Assembly (NCBI GenBank): GCA_026982275.1
Contig: JALSHK010000065.1
Coordinates: 1 to 5,501 of the forward strand
DNA: 5,501 nucleotides
Reading direction: 5' to 3'
Origin: Paracoccaceae bacterium
GTDB taxonomy: Bacteria > Pseudomonadota > Alphaproteobacteria > Rhodobacterales > Rhodobacteraceae
The notes below the pieces were generated by a model. That model had not been told where the DNA came from. It worked only from the letters and a program-made list of their open reading frames with translations, and ran no database searches. The number at the start of each line of letters is the position of its first letter. The first letter of the stretch is position 1. Made by a program: the position numbers and the translations under genes. This document shows positions 1-5,501 of this stretch, piece after piece.

Positions 1-1
1 G

Positions 2-1069
2 GTGATGGCGATTCTGTGTCTGGCAACGGATTTGAAGGATCTGGAGAAGCGGCTCGGAGATATTATCGTCGCATACCGGCGGGACCGCACGCCGATCTAT
101 TGCCGCGATATCGAGGCGGACGGGGCAATGACCGTGCTGCTTCAACAGGCGATGCAGCCCAATCTTGTGCAGACGCTGGAAAACAATCCGGCGCTGGTGC
201 ATGGCGGGCCATTTGCCAATATCGCGCATGGTTGCAATTCGGTGGTGGCTACGCAAACCGCGCTGAAGATCAGCGATTATGTGGTGACAGAGGCCGGGTT
301 TGGCGCGGATCTCGGGGCCGAGAAATTTATGAACATCAAGTGCCGCAAGGCGGGGCTTTCGCCCGATGTGGTGGTTTTGGTGGCGACGGTGCGGGCCAGC
401 AAGATGAATGGCGGTGTGGCGCGGGCCGATCTGGGCGAAGAGAATGTGAATGCGGTGATCGAGGGCTGCGCCAATCTGGGAAGGCATATCGAAAATCTGA
501 AAAGCTTCGGTGTGCCGGTCGTGGTGGCGATCAACCATTTTACCACCGATACCGATGACGAGATCGAGGCGATCAAAGCCTATGCGCGCGGCCATGGTTC
601 AGAGGCGATCCTTTGCACCCATTGGGCGGATGGCGGGGCCGGAACGCGGGAGCTGGCGGAGCGGGTGGCCGAAATTGCAGAGGCAAATGTTGCACAATTC
701 GCACCTTTATACCCCGATGATATGCCATTATTTGAAAAAATCGAAACTATTGCCAAGAGGATATATCGGGCCGACGAGGTGTTGGCGGATAAAAAAATCC
801 GGCAACAATTGAAAGACTGGGAAGAGGCGGGCTATGGGCATTTGCCGATTTGCATGGCCAAAACCCAATATAGCTTCTCGACCGACCCGGACCTGCGCGG
901 CGCGCCCACAGGGCATTCCATGCCGGTGCGCGAGGTGCGACTTTCGGCGGGGGCCGGATTTATCGTTGTGATTTGCGGCTTGATCATGACGATGCCCGGC
1001 CTGCCGCGCACCCCCGCCGCCAAGAGCATCCGGCTCAATGATTCCGGCGAAATCGAGGGTCTGTTTTGA
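2..1069 (+). CDS. fhs: Formate--tetrahydrofolate ligase, C-terminal part (5' end outside window)
   Basis: This enzyme (10-formyl-THF synthetase) joins formate to tetrahydrofolate using ATP, giving 10-formyl-THF in the cytoplasm. The visible 355 residues are open at the left edge. The GTG and ATG at positions 2 and 5 are internal codons, because the family is usually about 555-560 residues and the ATP-binding N-terminal part is missing. Diagnostic stretches are HGGPFANIAHGCNS (fragment residues 67-80), TEAGFGADLGAEKFM (96-110), VATVRASKMNGG (127-138), INHFTTDTDDE (177-187), THWADGG (206-212) and the C-terminal MTMPGLPRTPAA (329-340). If about 204 residues are missing, F180 and W208 match the pterin-stacking Phe384 and Trp412 I recall for the Moorella enzyme. 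VRASK has Ser where the family signature usually has Leu. Its stop codon overlaps the next gene, and folD lies one gene downstream, which fits a shared one-carbon operon. Identity is very secure. Confidence 0.97.
   Translation: MMAILCLATDLKDLEKRLGDIIVAYRRDRTPIYCRDIEADGAMTVLLQQAMQPNLVQTLENNPALVHGGPFANIAHGCNSVVATQTALKISDYVVTEAGFGADLGAEKFMNIKCRKAGLSPDVVVLVATVRASKMNGGVARADLGEENVNAVIEGCANLGRHIENLKSFGVPVVVAINHFTTDTDDEIEAIKAYARGHGSEAILCTHWADGGAGTRELAERVAEIAEANVAQFAPLYPDDMPLFEKIETIAKRIYRADEVLADKKIRQQLKDWEEAGYGHLPICMAKTQYSFSTDPDLRGAPTGHSMPVREVRLSAGAGFIVVICGLIMTMPGLPRTPAAKSIRLNDSGEIEGLF
1055..1059 (+). promoter_or_regulatory. Ribosome-binding site inside the fhs end, supporting a TTG start
   Basis: GAGGG lies within the last fhs codons, six bases before the TTG at 1066. 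It is a good Shine-Dalgarno match at normal spacing. It decides the start of the next gene, which has no ATG near its N-terminus, and implies translational coupling to fhs through the TTGA overlap. Confidence 0.65.
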
Positions 1070-1803
1070 TCCGGATTCTATCTCTGGCGCTGGCCTTGCT
1101 CGCCGGGCAGGCACAGGCGCAGCCCTTGCGGGAGTTTTCTACCGGCTTTGAAGATGTCAGCGACTTTGACGGCTTCTATCTAACTCCGCAAAACTACAAG
1201 GGCACTTCCTCGCAGGAGCTTTCCACCGAGCAGGTGCGCTCGGGGCGTTTTGCCCATAAGGGCTGGATCTACGGGGCCAACCGGCGCAGCACGCTTTTTA
1301 CCAATAACAACCATCGCGGATATCCGACCATCCAGCTATACAAGCTCGAAGGCGGGGCATTTCGCACGCCGGTGAAGATAGAATTCTGGGTCTGGCTGGA
1401 TATGGAGATCAAGCCCGGAGAGTGGTTCAGCTTTGCCACGCTTGATTATACCACGCGCGATACATGGGATCCGGTATTGGTTAATCTGAGCGATGAGGGG
1501 ATCGTGCATCTGATGCATGTGCCCCGCAATGGCAAGGCGGAATACAGCTTCCAGACCGAAGATATTATATTTCCGATGCGCGAATGGGTGAAGCTGGGCA
1601 TCGAGTTGCATTTTGACGAGGAAAACGGCTATGCCAAGGTTTGGCAAAACGACCAGCTGGTCTCGCAAGCACCGGTGGGCAATGGTGACGGGCTGTTTAC
1701 GCAGGCCCATTTCGGACTATATGCGCCACCCTCCATGACGGAAGGCGTTGTATTTAACGATGATCTGGTTATTAGAGAAATACGCGGCACGGAGGAATAC
1801 TAG
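1066..1803 (+). CDS. Secreted jelly-roll (ConA/heparin-lyase-like) protein of unknown function
   Basis: This 245-residue protein starts at TTG, and its first four bases (TTGA) overlap the fhs stop. A Sec signal peptide is clear: Arg3, a hydrophobic core at residues 4-13 and a probable AQA|QP cleavage after Ala18, so the mature protein should be periplasmic or extracellular. The N-terminal segment FSTGFEDVSDFDGFYLT (24-40) is aromatic and acidic. Strand-like stretches follow: VKIEFWVWLDME (103-114), WFSFATLDY (120-128), REWVKLGIELHFDEENGYAKVWQNDQLV (172-199) and FGLYAPPSMTEGVVFNDDLVIREI (216-239). The pattern 'W-x-K-hydrophobic ... G-x-x-K-V-W-x-N/D-x-x-x-V ... G-L-Y' followed by a C-terminal 'V-x-F-x-D-D-L' strand is typical of concanavalin A-like sandwich folds such as heparin lyase I-type polysaccharide lyases and LamG proteins. 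I cannot assign catalytic residues or a sugar, so enzyme activity is only a possibility. It could equally be a carbohydrate-binding or structural envelope protein. It sits between two folate genes with no spare bases on either side. Confidence 0.85.
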   Translation: MIRILSLALALLAGQAQAQPLREFSTGFEDVSDFDGFYLTPQNYKGTSSQELSTEQVRSGRFAHKGWIYGANRRSTLFTNNNHRGYPTIQLYKLEGGAFRTPVKIEFWVWLDMEIKPGEWFSFATLDYTTRDTWDPVLVNLSDEGIVHLMHVPRNGKAEYSFQTEDIIFPMREWVKLGIELHFDEENGYAKVWQNDQLVSQAPVGNGDGLFTQAHFGLYAPPSMTEGVVFNDDLVIREIRGTEEY

Positions 1804-2700
1804 ATGGCAGATGTGATTGACGGCAAGGCTTTTGCGGCCACAGTGCGAGAAAAGGTGGCCAGCCATGTGGCGCGGCTGAAGGCCAAGGGAATCACCCCCG
1901 GTCTGGCCGTGATTCTGGTGGGGGAAGATCCGGCAAGCGAGGTGTATGTGCGCAACAAGGGGCGGCAAACGCTTGAGGTCGGCATGAACAGTTTTGAACA
2001 TAAGCTCCCCGCAAACACCCCGCGCGAGGTGCTGCTTGCGCTGATCGACAAGCTGAATAATGACCCCGCCGTGCATGGCATCCTGTGCCAGTTTCCTGTG
2101 CCCGACCATCTGGACGAGGCCGAAATCATTGCCGCGATTGCACCGGAAAAAGACGTGGACGGTTTGCATGTGATCAATGCGGGGCTGCTGGCAACAGGGC
2201 AAAAGGGGCTGGTTTCCTGCACGCCGCTGGGTTGTTTGATGCTGCTTCGAGATCGGCTCGGCAGCCTGTCGGGGCTGAATGCGGTGGTCGTGGGTCGCTC
2301 TAATCTGGTTGGAAAACCCTTGGCGCAATTGTTGCTGCGCGATAGCTGCACGGTGACGATTGCGCATTCCCGCACAAGGGAAATCGAGGCGCTATGCAAG
2401 CGCGCCGATATTCTGGTGGCGGCTGTTGGGCGGGCAGAGATGATCAATGCCGACTGGATCAAGCCCGGCGCAACCGTGATTGATGTCGGGATTAACCGGA
2501 TCGCGGCACCCGAGCGCGGAGAAGGCCGGATGCGGCTCGTGGGGGATGTGGATTATGCCAGCGCAGCCAAGGTTGCGGGGGCGATTACGCCGGTGCCCGG
2601 CGGGGTGGGGCCGATGACCATCGCCTGCCTGCTGGCCAATACGGTGACGGCGGCCAGCCGCGTGAACGGGCTGGAGGAGCCGACAGGGATAACGGCCTGA
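1804..2700 (+). CDS. folD: Bifunctional methylene-THF dehydrogenase / methenyl-THF cyclohydrolase
   Basis: FolD oxidises 5,10-methylene-THF to methenyl-THF with NADP+ and hydrolyses this to 10-formyl-THF, so it meets the Fhs product directly. At 298 residues it is a full-length cytoplasmic enzyme, slightly longer than E. coli FolD (288). Visible motifs are YVRNK (48-52, catalytic Lys52), QFPVP (96-100, the usual QLPLP region), KDVDG (116-120, folate-contacting Asp119), SCTPLG (138-143), the dinucleotide-binding VVVGRSNLVGKP (161-172), DVGIN (227-231), GDVD (247-250) and ITPVPGGVGPMT (261-272). All expected active-site blocks are present. The ATG follows the TAG of the secreted-protein gene directly, and GGAGG at 1791-1795 gives a strong ribosome-binding site eight bases upstream, so the start is well supported. 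It is probably cotranscribed with fhs. It ends nine bases from the convergent AAA+ gene. Confidence 0.98.
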   Translation: MADVIDGKAFAATVREKVASHVARLKAKGITPGLAVILVGEDPASEVYVRNKGRQTLEVGMNSFEHKLPANTPREVLLALIDKLNNDPAVHGILCQFPVPDHLDEAEIIAAIAPEKDVDGLHVINAGLLATGQKGLVSCTPLGCLMLLRDRLGSLSGLNAVVVGRSNLVGKPLAQLLLRDSCTVTIAHSRTREIEALCKRADILVAAVGRAEMINADWIKPGATVIDVGINRIAAPERGEGRMRLVGDVDYASAAKVAGAITPVPGGVGPMTIACLLANTVTAASRVNGLEEPTGITA

Positions 2701-2709
2701 ATTCTCGGG

Positions 2710-4011
2710 TTATATGTGGTTTTTGCTGTCTTTGATGAAGAGGTGGTCCCAGGCCTTGGTGACCAGTCCGATCGACATTTGCGGTTCAATCCCCTCATAG
2801 CGGCAGCTTGATATCATCTGCTCGATCAGGAAGGACGCATGATAGGCAGCATATTCATTATCCACGGTCGGATATAGCTCCAGCAATAGATGGCTCAGAA
2901 CTTCTTCCTTCATTTCAATCGGGTATTGCCCGACCGTCATAATAAATATCTTGATGAATTCGTCGCGATCCGGATTGCCGACAAATATTTTGTAATGCAC
3001 CCGGCGAAGTGCGGCCCCGTCAAAAATCTTTTTCGGGGCGAAGTTGGTCGAAAACATAACCTTGGTATCAAAAGGCACGGTGAATTTCTGCCCCGATTGC
3101 AGGGTTAGAATATCAAAGCCGGATTCCATAGGCACGATCCAGCGGTTGATCAGGGTTTGGGGCGGGGTGGTTTGGCGGCCAAGGTCATCCACAATAAATA
3201 CCCCGCCGGAGGATTTGAGCTGGAGCGGCGCTTGGTAGGTGCGTGATACCGGATTGAAATTCAGGTCGAGCATGTCCATGGTCAGTTCGCCGCCAGTGAT
3301 CACGGTTGGGCGCTGGCACAAAATATACCGCTGGTCGAAATTACCGCCTTGCAAGCGCAACTGTCCCGGATCCTGCGTTTCTTGTTTGACCACTTTGTGA
3401 ATAAGCGGATCAAATACAGAAATCACATTGCCGGCATATTCGATATATTCCGGCACATAGATATGGTCGGTATAGGCGTTTCGAATTCCGTCGGCGATGG
3501 AGGATTTTCCGTTCCCCGGAGGACCGTAGAACAATACAGAGCGCGGAGAATTCACCGCCGGACCCAGTTTTTGAAACATGCGGTCATTCAGTATCAAATG
3601 CCCCATGCTTTTTTCCAACGCCTCGCGAGAAACGGCGGCATCGCGAATGGATTGCGCTTTTACCTGTAAAATATAGTCATCGAGCGGCACGGGTAACGCC
3701 CCGGTATATTCGGACTGGGCCAAGGCATCCAGAGCGGCGCGGCGGCCTGAATCCGTAAGCTTGTAGCGCAGGTTTTTGGTTTCCTCCAGGCGAGAAGCCC
3801 CCAGCGTTTCGATCATATCGTAGTCGCGAGTGATTTCGACCAGTTCTTGCGCCACGGGCACGCTGACCCGCAAGGCTTCGGCAATAGAGATCACGTTATC
3901 CAAATTTCGCCGCAGCATGGTTTTGAGCAGGATTTCGCGAAGCAGGGTGGTATCAATGCCGAGTTCCGCAAGGGTTTTGGGCCTTTTCGGGCTTGGTGTA
4001 TTGCTGATCAT
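2710..4011 (-). CDS. Winged-helix/AAA+ ATPase of unknown function
   Basis: This is a 433-residue soluble protein with no signal peptide or membrane segment. Residues about 18-100 are helical and end in LRYKLTDSGRRAALDAL (81-97), a pattern common in winged-helix domains ('Y-x-L-T-x-x-G'), so a DNA- or protein-binding wing domain is likely. A short linker (ALPVPLDDYILQV, 105-117) leads to the ATPase core: Walker A GPPGNGKSS (163-171, Lys169), Walker B VFIVDD (271-276), sensor-1-like MFSTN (319-323, Asn323), and ALRRVHYK (334-341), whose Arg336/Arg337 are candidates for the arginine finger. Between Walker A and B sits a long insert containing VPEYIEYAGNVISVFDP (186-202). The C-terminal about 80 residues are helical. 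I recall a group of similar alphaproteobacterial proteins annotated only as AAA family ATPase; the function is not known to me. The ATG at 4011 has a modest GGGA upstream. The gene stands alone on its strand here, convergent with folD and divergent from the membrane protein gene. A Flp/Tad pilus or envelope role would be speculation. Confidence 0.92.
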   Translation of the reverse strand: MISNTPSPKRPKTLAELGIDTTLLREILLKTMLRRNLDNVISIAEALRVSVPVAQELVEITRDYDMIETLGASRLEETKNLRYKLTDSGRRAALDALAQSEYTGALPVPLDDYILQVKAQSIRDAAVSREALEKSMGHLILNDRMFQKLGPAVNSPRSVLFYGPPGNGKSSIADGIRNAYTDHIYVPEYIEYAGNVISVFDPLIHKVVKQETQDPGQLRLQGGNFDQRYILCQRPTVITGGELTMDMLDLNFNPVSRTYQAPLQLKSSGGVFIVDDLGRQTTPPQTLINRWIVPMESGFDILTLQSGQKFTVPFDTKVMFSTNFAPKKIFDGAALRRVHYKIFVGNPDRDEFIKIFIMTVGQYPIEMKEEVLSHLLLELYPTVDNEYAAYHASFLIEQMISSCRYEGIEPQMSIGLVTKAWDHLFIKDSKNHI

Positions 4012-4026
4012 CGGTATTTTCCCGCT

Positions 4027-4057
4027 ATTTTATGTGCTTGCGAGTTTAACTTGGCAA
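4027..4057 (-). promoter_or_regulatory. Possible sigma-70-type promoter for the AAA+ ATPase gene
   Basis: Read on the minus strand, TTGCCA (4057-4052) matches five of six bases of the -35 consensus, and TAAAAT (4032-4027) matches five of six of the -10 consensus. The spacer is 19 bases, longer than the ideal 17. Transcription would start around 4020, a few bases before the ribosome-binding site and the ATG at 4011, so the leader would be very short. This is the best candidate in the interval but rests on hexamer matches alone. Confidence 0.35.
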
Positions 4058-4067
4058 ACCGGCTGCT
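4052..4067 (+). promoter_or_regulatory. Possible sigma-54 (-24/-12) promoter element for the membrane protein gene
   Basis: TGGCAA, five bases, then CTGCT resembles the RpoN consensus TGGCAC-N5-TTGCW, with the required 12-base distance between the GG and GC dinucleotides. It differs at the final C of the first block and the first T of the second. A start near 4078 would leave a leader of about 70 bases before the gene at 4150. It overlaps the minus-strand -35 candidate. A single imperfect match in 138 bases could be chance. Confidence 0.2.
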
Positions 4068-4137
4068 GGCAAGTGGCACATGAATTCGCGGGTTTTTTTC
4101 CGCTGATGAACAGGTATAGTTATCAAATATAATTCAC

Positions 4138-4142
4138 GGAGG
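4138..4142 (+). promoter_or_regulatory. Strong ribosome-binding site pointing to an ATT start
   Basis: GGAGG is the strongest Shine-Dalgarno match in this intergenic region. Seven bases later comes ATT at 4150, in frame with the long membrane-protein reading frame. No in-frame ATG, GTG or TTG occurs between the upstream stop (TAG, 4117-4119) and TTG at 4186, so this site serves either ATT or another non-standard codon. Confidence 0.7.
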
Positions 4143-4149
4143 TAAGGCC

Positions 4150-5501
4150 ATTTCACGTCAGCAATCCATTAGATACGGGCTATTCTTGATGGCGGTTTTT
4201 TCGCTGCAAGCCGCACTCGCCCTGATACCGTCCAGCCTTGCGATCACGGCCCATGAGGGTGATTTATTGCATATGCTGGATGCGGCCTTGAGGATGGCCG
4301 ATGGCGAGCGCCCGCATCTTGATTTCATGACCCCGATCGGGATATTGGGCTTTGCCCCGGTGGCGGGGTTTCTATCGCTTGGCTTTGCGGTGGGCAAGGC
4401 GGCGATGCTTTCCAATATCGCGGTGGCGGCAGCATTATTACCGGTCACGTGGTGGGTCGGGGCCAGCCGCCTCACTCTGGCACAGGCGGCGTTTTTCGGG
4501 CTTGCCATGCTTGCACTGCTTACGGCGCTGATCTATGGCGGCGGCGAAACCAAAACCTCGTTTTCCATGTATTATAATCGCTGGGCATGGGGGATCAGTT
4601 TTCTGATTCTTGCGGTGGCGGTTTTTCCTGCCAGGGTCGATTTGTTCGAGCGGATCATTGCGCCAGTGGTTATCGGGGCAGGTATGGCTGTTTTGGCCAT
4701 GCTGAAGGTCACGTTTTTTGCGCCATTGGTGCCGGCGCTTTTTCTGATTCTGCTGGCGCGGAAAAAGCTCCCCGCTCTGCTCGGAGCTATAGGCGTGGGC
4801 CTGCTGATCGGTGTGGTGTTGATCGGATATCTGGGCTGGGATTTCTTTTTGGCCTATAGGGATGATCTGCTGATGGTGGCCGCACCGGGGTCTTCACGCT
4901 CGTTTCCAGGTTATGGCATGTCTGAAATCATTGCCAGCCCTGCCACCATGCTGGGATCCCTTTCGCTTCTGGCCAGCCTTATCATATTTCGAAAATCCGG
5001 CCTGATGCTGCAGGGGTTGATCATATTCATTCTGGCGCCGGCATTTATGTATATCACCTATCAGAACTGGGGAAATGATCCTAAATGGCTGTTTTTTATG
5101 GTTCTCTTTTTATGGGTAAACCTGCCAAAGCCCGGGCTTGCGGGCGCTTTTGGCTTGCCAGCGCGCCAGAGTATTCTCGCCATTCTTGTGGTTGTTTCTA
5201 CCCTCGCCTTCCCCTCTCTGCAATCGATGCTTATCTCGCCATTCAGAGCGGCTTTTGGCCCTCGCGAGGGCTTTGTGAAGCTGCCGCTGCAAGATGAAAA
5301 TCTGGCGGATATCTATTTGAAGCGCGGCAAGGTTCTGACTGCACGATTCGATAGTCCGGTGCCCGGGCTTGCCCCTTCTCTCCCCCTGCGTGAGCCGGTG
5401 GTTCTGAATGATTATCGCTTCCCGGATTGCCAGAGTGATCGCTCGCCTGTGGCAATGGCGCTGGCGATGGTGCGGGAAATGGAAGCCAATGGCGAGGCGA
5501 T
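4150..5501 (+). CDS. Polytopic membrane protein, possible GT-C-like glycosyltransferase (3' end outside window)
   Basis: The frame stays open from 4120 to the window end; from ATT at 4150, 450 residues are visible. That start gives a basic N-terminus (SRQQSIRYG) before the first membrane helix (about 11-30), as expected for an inner-membrane protein. The in-frame TTG (4186) and ATG (4189) would cut into that helix and have only a weak GGGC upstream. Further hydrophobic segments lie near 63-103 (two), 111-130, 147-160, 168-204 (one or two), 208-229, 264-280, 286-304, 313-327 and 341-358, so roughly ten to twelve in all. The loop after helix 1 is acidic (HEGDLLHMLDAALRMADGERPHLDFMTPIG, 35-64). 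Its placement recalls the D/E catalytic loop of GT-C enzymes, which move sugars from lipid carriers in the envelope. YQNWGNDPKW (304-313) is a striking conserved-looking motif. A soluble, probably periplasmic tail starts near 360. No family is recognised with certainty. Other polytopic protein types are possible. Confidence 0.85.
   Translation, partial: MSRQQSIRYGLFLMAVFSLQAALALIPSSLAITAHEGDLLHMLDAALRMADGERPHLDFMTPIGILGFAPVAGFLSLGFAVGKAAMLSNIAVAAALLPVTWWVGASRLTLAQAAFFGLAMLALLTALIYGGGETKTSFSMYYNRWAWGISFLILAVAVFPARVDLFERIIAPVVIGAGMAVLAMLKVTFFAPLVPALFLILLARKKLPALLGAIGVGLLIGVVLIGYLGWDFFLAYRDDLLMVAAPGSSRSFPGYGMSEIIASPATMLGSLSLLASLIIFRKSGLMLQGLIIFILAPAFMYITYQNWGNDPKWLFFMVLFLWVNLPKPGLAGAFGLPARQSILAILVVVSTLAFPSLQSMLISPFRAAFGPREGFVKLPLQDENLADIYLKRGKVLTARFDSPVPGLAPSLPLREPVVLNDYRFPDCQSDRSPVAMALAMVREMEANGEA

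Noticed and set aside
690..815. AT-richer patch inside fhs
   Set aside because: The reading frame and the Fhs similarity continue through it. It matches a surface-helical stretch rich in Lys, Ile and Glu and shows no junction or repeat that would indicate insertion.
728..1114. Minus-strand open frame opposite the fhs end
   Set aside because: It is a shadow of fhs with no ribosome-binding site or domain support.
1717..2462. Two long minus-strand open frames opposite folD (about 216 and 220 codons)
   Set aside because: They overlap each other and the well-supported folD gene, show no recognisable domains, and are explained by GC-biased codon use in folD.
2679..2696. GCCG/CGGC inverted repeat at the end of folD
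   Set aside because: Four-base-pair stem with a ten-base loop and no following T-run; within coding sequence and expected by chance.
4088..4103. GCGG/CCGC inverted repeat around a T-run, terminator-like at first sight
   Set aside because: The stem is only four base pairs and the T-run is in the loop rather than after the stem, so it is not a normal intrinsic terminator.
4128..4133. Perfect TATAAT on the + strand
   Set aside because: As a -10 it would start transcription at about 4140, inside the GGAGG ribosome-binding site, and no -35 hexamer lies at suitable spacing. TATAGT at 4115-4120 is better placed but also lacks a -35.
4158..4508. Minus-strand open frame of 116 codons
   Set aside because: It lies opposite the start of the membrane protein, whose plus-strand frame has a strong ribosome-binding site and clear membrane helices.
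1..5501. Defence or mobile-element island
   Set aside because: No transposase, integrase, toxin-antitoxin, restriction, CRISPR or phage gene is seen. The AAA+ protein alone, next to folate genes, is not evidence of a defence system.

Overview
This 5.5 kb window looks like chromosomal DNA of an alphaproteobacterium, most likely from the Rhodobacterales/roseobacter side. The case rests on moderately high GC, the FolD sequence style (SCTPLGCLMLLRDRLGSLSGLNAVVVGRSN), fhs lying close to folD, and an AAA+ ATPase of a type I associate with that class. No mobile element, CRISPR array, tRNA or rRNA is visible.

Left part, + strand (2-2700): a compact three-gene unit. It starts with the C-terminal two thirds of fhs (formate--tetrahydrofolate ligase, cut by the window edge). 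Next is a small secreted protein with a jelly-roll (concanavalin A/heparin-lyase-like) appearance, which begins at a TTG inside the fhs stop region. Complete folD (methylene-THF dehydrogenase/cyclohydrolase) follows with no bases between stop and start. Fhs and FolD together interconvert formate, 10-formyl-, methenyl- and methylene-THF, so this is a one-carbon operon. The odd member is the exported protein in the middle, which has no evident link to folate.

Middle part, - strand (2710-4011): one gene convergent with folD. It encodes a 433-residue protein with an N-terminal winged-helix-like region followed by an AAA+ ATPase core. The family is recognisable as AAA+, but its job is unknown to me.

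Right part, + strand (about 4150-5501): after a 138-base divergent intergenic region with weak promoter-like elements, a polytopic membrane protein runs off the window end. Its best ribosome-binding site points to a rare ATT start codon. The layout (acidic residues in the first extracytoplasmic loop, then about ten hydrophobic segments and a C-terminal soluble tail) resembles GT-C-type membrane glycosyltransferases, but this is inference.

Most of the window is ordinary housekeeping or conserved-hypothetical DNA. The points worth a second look are the probable ATT start, the secreted protein embedded in the folate operon, and the winged-helix/AAA+ protein. I do not see strong evidence for an undescribed multi-gene system.
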